From Thermomonas sp. (lineage in GTDB: Bacteria > Pseudomonadota > Gammaproteobacteria > Xanthomonadales > Xanthomonadaceae), in contig JAIMKJ010000031.1 of assembly GCA_020692565.1 (NCBI GenBank), forward strand, positions 1-43,211: 43,211 nt of DNA, written 5' to 3'. Shown here piece by piece: positions 22,151 to 30,270 of this stretch (positions are counted from its first letter, which is position 1; each line of letters starts with the position of its first letter). The position numbers and the translations under genes are program-made. The notes beneath the pieces were generated by a model. The model did not search any database. It was given only the letters and a program-made list of their open reading frames with translations, and was not told the origin of the DNA.

Positions 22151-23491
22151 TTACTGCGATTTCAGCTGGATGGCCGGCGCGATCTGGCAGGCGCGCCAGG
22201 CCGGCAACAGGCCTGCGAGCAGACTCGCGAATACGGTCAGCGTGATCGCGGCCAGCAACATGGTGCCGTCGAGATTGGCGAGTTCGGCGTAGTCGGTGGG
22301 CTGCTGGCGAACCGCCCACAGTCCCAGCAATGCGAAGCCGATGCCGAGCGCGCCGCCGGCCAGACCGACCACCCCGGCTTCGATCAGATACTGGACGAAG
22401 ACTTCGCGCCGGGTCGCGCCCAGCGCGCGGCGTACGCCGATTTCGGCGGAGCGGCGCAGGAATTTGGCCAGCAGCAGGCCGATGGTGTTCACCAGACAGA
22501 CGAACAGGAAGCCGAACGCCAACCAGCCCTGCAGGCGGACGTCGGACGGCACCACGCCGTTGGTGTCGAGCCACGCCATCACGTCGTCGAGGCGGACGTT
22601 GGCGGGACGCTGGAAACGGCCCGCCGCGCGCTGCTGATCGGAATAGTTGGTCAAGTAGCGGCGATAGGCGTCGGCTTTGGCGGGCGAGTCCAGTTCCACC
22701 CAGTACTGCAGCCATGCGCAGCTCGCGTTGATGCCGTAGTTCCCTTCCTTGTCTTCTTCGCGATCGGCACGATTGCCGCTGTCCCAGCAGTTCATGTTGC
22801 CGTTCGGCGACATGTCCAGTGCGCGCGACGTCCAGAACGGGATGAACAACTGTTCGTCCGAGCCGAAGCGGCTCTGGGTGAGATCGTAGAAGCGCGGGCT
22901 GGGACGCCACGGCTTCAGCACGCCGATGATCTTGAACGCGGTCTGTTCGGCGCGGATCGACTTGCCCACGCTGTCGCCGCCGCCGAAGAGTTTTTCGTTG
23001 AGTTCTGCGGAGATCACCACGACCCGCGCGCGCGCCTGGTCGTCTTCCGCGGTCCAGCCGCGGCCGTACGCGAAGGGCACGTCGAACATCGGGAAGAAAT
23101 CCGCCGTGGTGTAGCGCGCATTCGCGACGAACGGGTTCAGTCCGTCGCGTCCCGGCTCGATCGCGACGCCGCCTCCGGTCATTACGGCCTGGCGGTCGCC
23201 GCGCTTTTCGCGCAGCAGCGCTTCGGCATCGAAGCGCGTCATCTGGAACTCGGGCTCCTGGCCGGGCTGGTAACCGGTCATGGTCGCCGGGTCGAGGCGC
23301 GGGTAGAACAATGTGTCGCTCTTGTGCGGGATGGGATCGCCGGACAGCACATGGAAGACCGTCAGCGTGGTCATGCTGGCGCCGATGCCGAGCGCGATCG
23401 CCAGCACCATCAGCGCGGTCAGGACTTTGTTGCGCTTGAAGCTGCGCAACGCGAGCGAGAAGTAATAGCCGTACATGCTGTTCGCGAACAT
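22151..23491 (-). CDS. ABC transporter permease (MacB/FtsX type), first copy
   Basis: A 446-aa permease of the MacB_PCD plus FtsX architecture. N-terminal helix NKVLTALMVLAIALGIGASMTTLTVF is followed by a large periplasmic domain (about residues 50-310). The C-terminal helices carry the RRALGATRREVFVQYLIEAGVVGL turn that contacts the ATPase. The ATG at 23491 is 10 nt after the ATPase stop, with GAGGGC overlapping that region, so the two are coupled. It resembles the second permease in layout but is longer in the periplasmic part (NMNCWDSGNRADREEDKEG). The family exports peptides, lipoproteins or toxic amphiphiles; the substrate is unknown here. Confidence 0.92.
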   Translation of the reverse strand: MFANSMYGYYFSLALRSFKRNKVLTALMVLAIALGIGASMTTLTVFHVLSGDPIPHKSDTLFYPRLDPATMTGYQPGQEPEFQMTRFDAEALLREKRGDRQAVMTGGGVAIEPGRDGLNPFVANARYTTADFFPMFDVPFAYGRGWTAEDDQARARVVVISAELNEKLFGGGDSVGKSIRAEQTAFKIIGVLKPWRPSPRFYDLTQSRFGSDEQLFIPFWTSRALDMSPNGNMNCWDSGNRADREEDKEGNYGINASCAWLQYWVELDSPAKADAYRRYLTNYSDQQRAAGRFQRPANVRLDDVMAWLDTNGVVPSDVRLQGWLAFGFLFVCLVNTIGLLLAKFLRRSAEIGVRRALGATRREVFVQYLIEAGVVGLAGGALGIGFALLGLWAVRQQPTDYAELANLDGTMLLAAITLTVFASLLAGLLPAWRACQIAPAIQLKSQ

Positions 23492-23501
23492 GGCGTTGCC
23501 C

Positions 23502-24224
23502 TCAGGCCGGGACCGTGGAAGTCTGCGTGACGGCAGAGCCGACCAGGGCGCTGTCGTTGCGAAGATCGGTGACCATGCCGTCGACGATGTGCACGTTGCG
23601 CTGCGCGCGCGCGGCGAGTTCGGGGTCGTGGGTGACCATGACGATAGTGGTGCCCTGGCCGTTGATGTCTTCCAGCAGCTCCATCACGCTGCGCGCCATC
23701 TGCGAATCGAGGTTGCCGGTGGGTTCGTCTGCCAGCAGCAGGCGCGGGCTGCCGGCGAGCGCGCGTGCGATGGCGGCGCGCTGCTGCTGGCCGCCCGAGA
23801 GTTCCGACGGATAGTGGCGCATGCGCGAGCCCAGTCCGACCTTGGTCAACGCGTCCTCGATGCGCTGCCGGCGTTCGGAGGCCGCCATGCCGCGATAACG
23901 CAGCGGCGCATCGACGTTGTCGAACAGGTTGAGATCGGGAATCAGATTGAAGCTCTGGAAGATGAAACCGATCTTGCGGTTGCGCAGCTTCGAGCGCGCA
24001 TCGTCGCCGAGTTTGCTCACGTCCTCGCCGTCGAGCAGGTAAGTGCCGCCGGTGAATTCCTCGAGCAGCCCGGCGATGTTGAGGAAGGTGGTCTTGCCCG
24101 AGCCCGACGGGCCGGTGACCGCCACGAACTCGCCCTCGCGCACGTGCAGATCCAGCGCACGGAGCGCGTGGGTTTCGACCAGCTCGGTGCGGTAGACCTT
24201 GGTGACGCCTTGCATGTGCAACAT
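23502..24224 (-). CDS. ABC transporter ATP-binding protein (MacB/LolD type)
   Basis: A 240-aa ATPase that powers the two adjacent permeases. It has Walker A GPSGSGKTT (about residues 38-46), a Q-loop in FIFQSFNLIPDLNLFDNV, the signature LSGGQQQRAAIARAL, Walker B LLLADEPTGN and the switch His in VMVTHDPELA. The ATG at 24224 follows GGAG. It lies in the operon order adaptor, small ORF, ATPase, permease, permease. A repeat cluster of about 135 nt separates it from the small ORF upstream. Confidence 0.95.
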   Translation of the reverse strand: MLHMQGVTKVYRTELVETHALRALDLHVREGEFVAVTGPSGSGKTTFLNIAGLLEEFTGGTYLLDGEDVSKLGDDARSKLRNRKIGFIFQSFNLIPDLNLFDNVDAPLRYRGMAASERRQRIEDALTKVGLGSRMRHYPSELSGGQQQRAAIARALAGSPRLLLADEPTGNLDSQMARSVMELLEDINGQGTTIVMVTHDPELAARAQRNVHIVDGMVTDLRNDSALVGSAVTQTSTVPA

Positions 24225-24240
24225 GGGAACTCCGTTCTTT

Positions 24241-24376
24241 TGTAGGAGCGGCTTCAGCCGCGAGCTTGATGGGAGACGGTAGAGCGGCCGTAGAGCGGTG
24301 GCGGAGCGGGCTTCAGCCCGCTCCGCGTTTCCGGAAGGCCGTAGCGGGCTGAAGTCCGCCCTACAGCCCGCTCTAC
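24241..24376. repeat. Repeat cluster inside the export operon
   Basis: TGTAGGAGCGGCTTCAGCCG at 24241-24260 is followed by overlapping GTAGAGCGG and GGAGCGGGCTTCAGCCCGCTCC palindromes and by GTAGCGGGCTGAAG...CCCGCTCTAC. Several REP-like units are packed between the small ORF and the ATPase gene. They may cause differential mRNA stability within the operon. Confidence 0.75.
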
Positions 24377-24383
24377 ACGATGT

Positions 24384-24671
24384 TCAGCCGCCGATGCGGA
24401 AACGCGACGGCAGTTGCGGGATCGCGAGGAAGCTGCCGCCGCGGCGCGGGCGATGGGGCGCGGCATCGTTGGCCGAGGGTGCGAAATCGAAGCGGTGCAG
24501 CGGCGGCGGCGACCAGCGCACGGCGTCGGTCAGTTCCTGCGCCGACCAGTTCAGAACGGAGAGGAATGGGTCGGACGGGCGGTCGAAGCCGCTGCTGTCG
24601 AGAGCGATGCGCTCGTTGTCGGAACGGATGCTGTCGGAATGGGTAAAGCCGGGGGATGTGCGCATGATCAT
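24384..24671 (-). CDS. Uncharacterised 95-aa protein coupled to the HlyD adaptor
   Basis: The ATG at 24671 overlaps the stop of the HlyD gene as ATGA, and the frame shows the strong G/C third-position bias of real genes here. The product (MIMRTSPGFTHSDSIRS...) has no signal peptide or membrane helix. It contains a polar Ser/Asp-rich N-terminal half, a central LNWSAQELTDAVRW segment, a Pro/Arg-rich stretch (APHRPRRGGSF) and the end IPQLPSRFRIGG. I do not recognise a family. The position inside an adaptor-ATPase-permease operon suggests an accessory or substrate role. The terminal Gly-Gly is noted, but it is at the extreme C-terminus, unlike a leader cleavage site. Overlapping frames give Arg-rich nonsense. 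Confidence 0.65.
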   Translation of the reverse strand: MIMRTSPGFTHSDSIRSDNERIALDSSGFDRPSDPFLSVLNWSAQELTDAVRWSPPPLHRFDFAPSANDAAPHRPRRGGSFLAIPQLPSRFRIGG

Positions 24672-25954
24672 TCTCCAGAGATACGGATGCGTTCGGCATC
24701 GCCGAACTGGTCGCTGCCGGAGACCACGATGCGGTCGCCGACGTTCGCGCCGTCGAGGATTTCCACGGCGCCGAGGCTGCTGACGCCGGTGCGCAGAGGT
24801 CGCTTCACGGCGATGTCGCCGTCCATGACATAGGCGGACAGGCCGCCGCCCTGCTCCAGGAACGGACCGCGCTCGACGTTCAGCACGTTGCGACGCGTGT
24901 CGAGCACGATCCGCGCGCTGAGTCGCTGGTTCTGGCGCAGGCCTGCGGGCTGCTTGTCGGAGAAGCGCAGGCGCGCCGAGACTTCGCCGTTCACCACTTC
25001 CGGCGACACTGCCGAAATCGCCGCGGCGAAGGTGCCGCTGTTGCCGCTGTTACCAATGATTTCGGCGGGGATGCCGATGCCCAGGTCGCGGGCGAAACTT
25101 TCCGGCACCTTGATCTCGACCTCGAACACCGACAGATCGACCAGACTCAGCACCGCAGCGTTCGCAGTGACGTTGGCGCGCTGCGCGATCATCAACTGGC
25201 CGACCTGGCCATCGAACGGTGCGCGCAGGGTCAGTGCCTCGACCTGGCGCCGCAGTTCGTTCACCGCGGAACGCTGGCGGTCGGCCAGCAGATGCCGGTT
25301 GCGGGTGTCCAGCCCGGCGCCGCGGCCTTCCAGCGCCAGCGCCTGCTGCGCGGCGGACAGGGCGAGATCCGCCTTCTTGAGTTCGTCCTGGGCGCGGGCG
25401 ACATCGATCTGCGCGACCGCACCGCCGGCGAACGCGCGCTGATTCCGCTCCAGATCGCGCAGGGCGGCGGTCTTGTCCACCGTGGCCTGGTCCAGCAGCT
25501 TGCGCGCGTTGGCGCGGGTCAGTTCGCCGTCCAGCTCGGCGCGTCCGGCTTCGGCTTCCAGGCCGGCGAGGGTCGCTTCTTCCTGGGCCAATCGGCTGCG
25601 CAGCTCCGGACTGTCGATTTCGGCGAGCGTCTGGCCCTGCTTCACCACGTCGCCCGCGACCACTGTCAGGGTCACGGTGCCGGCGGCGATGGTGTAGAGC
25701 GTCGGGCTGTTGGCCGAGATCACCCGGCCCTCGGCCGAGAGATCGCGGACCAGATCGCCGCGCTGCACTTCGGCGATGCGCAGCCGCGCCGCATCGACCG
25801 AGCGGCCACCGCCGCGCCACGACGACAGCACGGCGCCGACGGCCGCGATCAGCACCACGGCGATGCCGCCGGCGATCAGCCAGCGGCGCCGGCTGGCGGC
25901 GAACGGCGAGCGGTTGAGCGAGAGGTCCTGTCCGGAGGTGTCGCGGATGGTCAT
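24668..25954 (-). CDS. HlyD/MacA-family periplasmic adaptor
   Basis: A 428-aa membrane-fusion protein linking an inner-membrane ABC pump to an outer-membrane exit duct. One N-terminal anchor helix (RRWLIAGGIAVVLIAAVGAVL, about residues 23-43) is followed by a lipoyl-like half-motif (AAGTVTLTVVAGDVVKQGQTLAEID). A long Ala/Glu/Arg coiled-coil hairpin (about 115-225), the second lipoyl half (LRAPFDGQVGQLMIAQRANVTANAAVLSLVDL) and beta-barrel domains complete it. It is the first gene of the operon. A sigma-54 promoter lies 35-49 nt upstream of its ATG. No outer-membrane factor gene is in the window, so a shared TolC-like protein would be used. Confidence 0.93.
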   Translation of the reverse strand: MTIRDTSGQDLSLNRSPFAASRRRWLIAGGIAVVLIAAVGAVLSSWRGGGRSVDAARLRIAEVQRGDLVRDLSAEGRVISANSPTLYTIAAGTVTLTVVAGDVVKQGQTLAEIDSPELRSRLAQEEATLAGLEAEAGRAELDGELTRANARKLLDQATVDKTAALRDLERNQRAFAGGAVAQIDVARAQDELKKADLALSAAQQALALEGRGAGLDTRNRHLLADRQRSAVNELRRQVEALTLRAPFDGQVGQLMIAQRANVTANAAVLSLVDLSVFEVEIKVPESFARDLGIGIPAEIIGNSGNSGTFAAAISAVSPEVVNGEVSARLRFSDKQPAGLRQNQRLSARIVLDTRRNVLNVERGPFLEQGGGLSAYVMDGDIAVKRPLRTGVSSLGAVEILDGANVGDRIVVSGSDQFGDAERIRISGE

Positions 25955-25986
25955 GGGTTGGCCGATGCGGGTGGATGCGCTGTGTT

Positions 25987-26003
25987 AAGCAAGCGGCGTG
26001 CCA
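25987..26003 (-). promoter_or_regulatory. Sigma-54 promoter of the export operon
   Basis: The minus strand reads TTGGCACG-N4-TTGCTT. It matches the -24/-12 consensus TGGCACG-N4-TTGCW at every conserved base, with GG and GC correctly spaced by 12. It would start transcription near 25977, about 23 nt before the HlyD ATG at 25954. The NtrC-type regulator encoded in the same cluster makes it very likely functional. Confidence 0.85.
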
Positions 26004-26048
26004 ACATCAAGCTATTGTTTTGTATGGGGTTTGCTCTGGAAAAAGAGT

Positions 26049-26083
26049 GTCCGCAGGCTGTCCGGACGCGTCCGCGCGGACGC
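26049..26083. promoter_or_regulatory. Candidate enhancer sites for the sigma-54 activator
   Basis: GTCCG half-sites occur three times (26049, 26060, 26070) with inverted partners CGGAC. The last forms the perfect 16-bp palindrome GCGTCCGCGCGGACGC (26068-26083). They lie about 45-80 nt upstream of the -24 element, a usual distance for enhancer-binding proteins, but also close to the glmS promoter region. Function is inferred. Confidence 0.4.
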
Positions 26084-26138
26084 TCGCCGGGGCTTTCGCC
26101 GTTACACTACGCGGGCCCAATCAGAAGGTGACGAGTAC

Positions 26139-27983
26139 ATGTGCGGCATTGTCGGCGCGATCGCGAATCGCGATGTGGTACCGGTTCTGATCGAGGGACT
26201 GAAGCGACTCGAATATCGCGGTTACGACTCGGCGGGCATCGCCATCGTCGGCCGCAACGCCGCCAACGACGGTGACGTCCGCCGGGTGCGCCGCACCGGG
26301 CGCGTGGCGGAGATGGAAAGCGCGGCCGCCAGCGAAGCGTTCAGCGCCGACCTCGGCATCGGCCACACGCGCTGGGCCACCCACGGCGGCGTCACCGAAC
26401 ACAACGCGCATCCGCACATCAGCCACGGCGTGGCGCTGGTGCACAACGGCATCATCGAGAACCACGAGCAGCAGCGCGAACGTCTGCGCGCGCTTGGCTA
26501 CACCTTCGAGTCGCAGACCGATACCGAAGTCATCGCCCATCTGATCCATCATTACCTGACCCAGGGCGACGATCTGTTGCGAGCGCTGCAGCGCGTGGTC
26601 AAGGAACTCGAAGGCGCCTACGCGCTGGCGGTGGTCAGCCGAAAAGAGCCCGATCGCATGGTCTGCGCGCGCATGGGCTGCCCGTTGCTGATCGGTCTGG
26701 GCGAAGACGAGAATTTCATCGCCTCCGACGTGTCCGCGATCATCCAAGCCACGCGCCGGGTGATCTTCCTCGAAGAAGGCGACACCGCCGAAGTGATGCG
26801 CACCGGCGTGCGGGTATTCGATGCCACCGATACCGAAGTGCAGCGCGATGTGCACGTGTCCGACGTGTCGCTGGCCTCGCTGGAACTCGGTCCGTACCGT
26901 CATTTCATGCAGAAGGAAATCCATGAGCAGCCGCGCGCGATTGCCGACACCATCGAAGCGATCATCGACCACGGCAGCTTCACGCCGGAACTGTTCGGCA
27001 TGGATGCCGACGGCATCCTGCGCGACATCGAAGGCCTGCAGATCCTCGCCTGCGGCACCAGCTATTACGCCGGCCTGACCGCACGCTACTGGTTCGAGGC
27101 CGTCACCGGCCTGCCGTGCAACGTCGAGATCGCCAGCGAATACCGCTACCGCAAGGTCGTGGCCAATCCGCGCCAGCTGATCGTCACCATTTCGCAGTCC
27201 GGCGAAACCCTGGACACGATGGAAGCCTTGAAATACGCGAAATCATTGGGCCACGACAAGACGCTGTCGATCTGCAACGTGCCCGAGAGCGCGATCCCGC
27301 GCGCCAGCAGGCTGGTGTTCTACACCCGTGCCGGCGCCGAGATCGGCGTGGCTTCGACCAAAGCCTTCACCACCCAGCTGGTCGCGCTGTTCGCGCTGAC
27401 CGTCACGGTCGCGAAAGTGCAGGGCAAGCTGTCGGCGGAACAGGAAGCCGAATTGCTGGACGCGCTGCGACACCTGCCGGGCAGCGTGCAGCACGCGCTG
27501 AATCTGGAGCCGCAGATCGCGGTGTGGTCCGACCGTTTCGCGCCGAAGCAGCATGCGCTGTTCCTGGGTCGCGGCATCCATTACCCGATCGCACTGGAAG
27601 GCGCGCTCAAGCTGAAGGAAATCTCCTACATCCACGCCGAGGCCTACCCGGCCGGTGAGCTGAAACACGGCCCGCTGGCGCTGGTGGACGCCGACATGCC
27701 GGTGGTGGTGATCGCACCGAACGACGCGCTGCTGGAAAAAGTGAAGTCCAACATCCAGGAAGTGCGCGCGCGCGGCGGCGAGATGTACGTCTTCGCCGAC
27801 GCCGACAGCCACTTCACAGAATCCGAAGGCGTCCACGTGATCCGCACCCCGCGTCACGTCGGTCTGCTGTCGCCGATCGTGCATGCGATTCCTGTGCAAC
27901 TGCTCGCGTACCACGCGGCGCTGGCGCGCGGCACGGACGTGGACAAGCCGCGCAATCTGGCGAAGTCGGTCACTGTCGAGTGA
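26139..27983 (+). CDS. glmS: Glutamine-fructose-6-phosphate aminotransferase
   Basis: Forms glucosamine-6-phosphate from fructose-6-phosphate and glutamine, the first step toward UDP-GlcNAc and upstream of GlmU. The N-terminal Ntn amidotransferase domain has the nucleophile Cys2 ([14 protein letters not shown]), GYDSAGIAI and [18 protein letters not shown]. Two SIS sugar-isomerase domains follow ([64 protein letters not shown]), and the end [13 protein letters not shown] is typical. The ATG at 26139 gives 614 aa, close to the usual 609. A longer frame from 25998 is rejected because Cys2 must follow the initiator. GAAGGTGA lies upstream. Confidence 0.97.
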   Translation: MCGIVGAIANRDVVPVLIEGLKRLEYRGYDSAGIAIVGRNAANDGDVRRVRRTGRVAEMESAAASEAFSADLGIGHTRWATHGGVTEHNAHPHISHGVALVHNGIIENHEQQRERLRALGYTFESQTDTEVIAHLIHHYLTQGDDLLRALQRVVKELEGAYALAVVSRKEPDRMVCARMGCPLLIGLGEDENFIASDVSAIIQATRRVIFLEEGDTAEVMRTGVRVFDATDTEVQRDVHVSDVSLASLELGPYRHFMQKEIHEQPRAIADTIEAIIDHGSFTPELFGMDADGILRDIEGLQILACGTSYYAGLTARYWFEAVTGLPCNVEIASEYRYRKVVANPRQLIVTISQSGETLDTMEALKYAKSLGHDKTLSICNVPESAIPRASRLVFYTRAGAEIGVASTKAFTTQLVALFALTVTVAKVQGKLSAEQEAELLDALRHLPGSVQHALNLEPQIAVWSDRFAPKQHALFLGRGIHYPIALEGALKLKEISYIHAEAYPAGELKHGPLALVDADMPVVVIAPNDALLEKVKSNIQEVRARGGEMYVFADADSHFTESEGVHVIRTPRHVGLLSPIVHAIPVQLLAYHAALARGTDVDKPRNLAKSVTVE

Positions 27984-28539
27984 TGCTTCGAGACGATTGA
28001 TCGCCGCGCTCATCGCCGACCGTCATCGAAGAATCGTCATGTCGCAGCGCGCCTGCACGGCTTCCGCCATCCGCAAGAGCGATGCCGATTCCGAGCGCTC
28101 GGCCGACACCCATCCGATGTCGATGGCTCTGCCGGGCTACCCCGACATCGATCTGTATTGCAAAGACGAATGCAGCCGTCCGACCGGCAGCCTCAGGCAT
28201 CGGCTTGCGCGTTCGCTGTTCCTGCGCCCCGACGTTCAAGCGTGGCTGAAGAAATATCCACGGTGCATCTGCATTTCACGCCGCCAATGCGTGGCGGCTC
28301 AATCGGGTGGAGGGAGCGGAGTCTCCAGGAGCCTCACGGAACAGCAAAAACCTAGTCAAGCCGGAGCGTGCGATCACAGGCATTCTGGATAGGCGTGACG
28401 CAGCCCCGACACCCTGTCCTTGGGCGGCGATGCCAGAGCAGATCGTCGCCAAAACGTCATGGGCTGACGATTCATTACGCGCGGTACGCCGGGATCGAGA
28501 CGGCCGGCCCGGCGACGCATCGCCGGGCTTCGCCACGGC
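27984..28539 (+). other. Gene-poor junction between glmS and the peptide cluster
   Basis: No intact gene is convincing here. An open frame from 28038 (MSQRACTASAIRKSD..., to 28392) has G/C-ending codons until about 28255 and then loses that bias, so it looks broken or chimeric. It runs into a transposase-like scrap (separate entry). A CCCGGCGA-CGCA-TCGCCGGG hairpin at 28508-28527 lies just past the exporter stop on the minus strand and may be its terminator, though no T-run follows. Confidence 0.5.
28226..28313 (+). pseudogene. Decayed IS630-like transposase fragment
   Basis: One frame reads RPDVQAWLKKYPR; after a one-base shift it continues VHLHFTPP; after a second shift it reads NAWRLNRVE. 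Joined, this resembles the block near the end of the DDE domain of IS630-family transposases (hP.vraWLakhPr.hlHFTPt.asWlNqVE). Two apparent single-base deletions and the lack of the rest of the gene make it a relic. The match is from memory of the family motif. Confidence 0.5.
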
Positions 28540-30270
28540 TCATGCCGGCATCAGGAATTCCCGTTTCAGCTGATGATCGCGCGCAGGCTGCGATTCATCG
28601 CCCTGGCGGCGCTCGATGCGCGCGACCTGGCCCTCTTCCAGCACGATCAGCTGGTCCGCCAGACCGAAATAGCGATCGTCATGGGTGATCGCGACGACGG
28701 CCTTGCCGCGCGCGCGCAGCGCCGGCAGGATCTCGTTGTAGAACACCGCCTTGAACATGGGATCCTGATCGGCCGCCCATTCGTCGAAGAGGTACAGTGC
28801 CTTGTCGTCGATGATGGCCGCCAGCAGCGCCATGCGCCTGCGTTGCCCGTCCGAGAGCGCGAGCGTGGAAAACCGACCGTTCTCGTAGACGACCTTGCGA
28901 TCCAGGTGAAGGACTTCCAGGTAATGCTGCACCTGCTTTGCCAGATCGGCATCGTCGACGCCGAGCAACTGGTCGAACAGGTGGTAATCGGAGTAGATGA
29001 CGCCGATCTCCTGCCGGCACGCGCCGATGGTGTCGTCGTCAATGCGGGTGTCGCCGAAATGGATGTCGCCCGATGCGGCGCGATAGTGCAGGGTGAGCAG
29101 CTTGCTCATGGTCGACTTGCCGGAACCGTTGCCGCCGACGATGAAGGTGATCTCGCCCTTGCGGATCTCCAGGTCGAGCGGCCCCACGCCGAAGCCGTCG
29201 TCCTTGCGACCATCGTTCTCGTGCCGGTAGCAGATCTGTTCGAAACGAATGCTCTGCCAGGGGGCGACGGGCATCTGCGCCGCATCGATGCTTTCCGCCG
29301 GGATCTCAGCGAAGAGCTTGGATACCCGCTGCAGCGACACGCGCGAGACCGCGATCATCGGCAGTACGTGCAACAGGGCCGAGATGGGGCCGGTGATGTA
29401 AAGCAGCGCCATGATCACGCCGATCAGTTCCGCGTTGCTGATCGTGCGGTAGTTGACCACGATGAAGATGATCGAACCGATCACGAAGAAGCTGAGCAGA
29501 TCGCCGTAATTGCTCGCGGTCTGGATCACGGTGTGCCCGGACTTCTCGTTGCGCTGCACTGCATGCTCGTGCTTCATCAGCACGGATTCGAAGAAGGCCT
29601 CGCGCTTGCGGTCGTTGAGCTTGAGCTCCTTGATGCCGCGGATCAGGCCCTGGATCGAGGCCTGCAGGTCGTCGAAGTGCGTGCGCGCGCGGATGAAATA
29701 GCGCCGGCCGATGTACATCGGCAACTGGAAGGTGATGACGCCGAACACGATGCAACCGAGCACATACCAGAAGATGTCGGCGTTCAGCACCAGCATGAAT
29801 CCGAGCATGCCCACCAGCATGACGATGTTGACGAGCAGATCCGGCAGGGTGCGCGAGCCTTGGACGATGCGCGGCACGTCGGACGTCAGGGCGGCAATCA
29901 GTCGCGCAGAGCCGATGCGCTCGAGCGCCGGGATCGGCGCATTGGCGATGCGGTCGTAGAGCTGGGTCCGAAGCCCCGACGCCACATCGATGGCGACGCG
30001 GGTCAGCATCACCTGCGACAGCGTGCGCGTGACCAGTACGAACAGGCAGGTCAGGGTGAAGACCAGAGCCAGCGGCGCATCGGAGACCTCGATGGACAGG
30101 AAGCGCGTCGGTGCCGCGGCGGCCGTCTGCAAGCCCGGCGACGGCGTTTCCAGCACCGAGAGCACCAGCGGGATCAGCAGCGAGTACAGCAAGCCCGAAA
30201 GCGCGCCGAGCACGATGGACAACGCGACCTTGTTGGGTGCGCGTCGCGAAAATTCGGAAAAGAGGTTCAT
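28540..30270 (-). CDS. Cyclic-peptide/siderophore ABC exporter (PvdE/SyrD type)
   Basis: A 576-aa half-transporter fusing a six-helix membrane domain (about residues 14-310) to an ATPase. Walker A is GGNGSGKST (379-387), the signature is LSDGQRRRMALLAA (472 on), and Walker B continues into YLFDEWAADQDPMFK, a motif characteristic of the cyclic-peptide transporter group. PvdE of that group moves acylated ferribactin into the periplasm, and SyrD exports syringomycin. The ATG at 30270 overlaps the stop of the acylase gene as ATGA; a much longer in-frame reading upstream is rejected because it runs inside the acylase gene. With the NRPS on the other side of the control region, it is the likely exporter of the peptide made here. 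Confidence 0.92.
   Translation of the reverse strand: MNLFSEFSRRAPNKVALSIVLGALSGLLYSLLIPLVLSVLETPSPGLQTAAAAPTRFLSIEVSDAPLALVFTLTCLFVLVTRTLSQVMLTRVAIDVASGLRTQLYDRIANAPIPALERIGSARLIAALTSDVPRIVQGSRTLPDLLVNIVMLVGMLGFMLVLNADIFWYVLGCIVFGVITFQLPMYIGRRYFIRARTHFDDLQASIQGLIRGIKELKLNDRKREAFFESVLMKHEHAVQRNEKSGHTVIQTASNYGDLLSFFVIGSIIFIVVNYRTISNAELIGVIMALLYITGPISALLHVLPMIAVSRVSLQRVSKLFAEIPAESIDAAQMPVAPWQSIRFEQICYRHENDGRKDDGFGVGPLDLEIRKGEITFIVGGNGSGKSTMSKLLTLHYRAASGDIHFGDTRIDDDTIGACRQEIGVIYSDYHLFDQLLGVDDADLAKQVQHYLEVLHLDRKVVYENGRFSTLALSDGQRRRMALLAAIIDDKALYLFDEWAADQDPMFKAVFYNEILPALRARGKAVVAITHDDRYFGLADQLIVLEEGQVARIERRQGDESQPARDHQLKREFLMPA

Noticed and set aside
28038..28392. Intact 118-codon gene after glmS
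   Set aside because: Codon bias is lost halfway, the end runs through a frameshifted transposase scrap, and no family is recognised. It is described as part of the junction instead.
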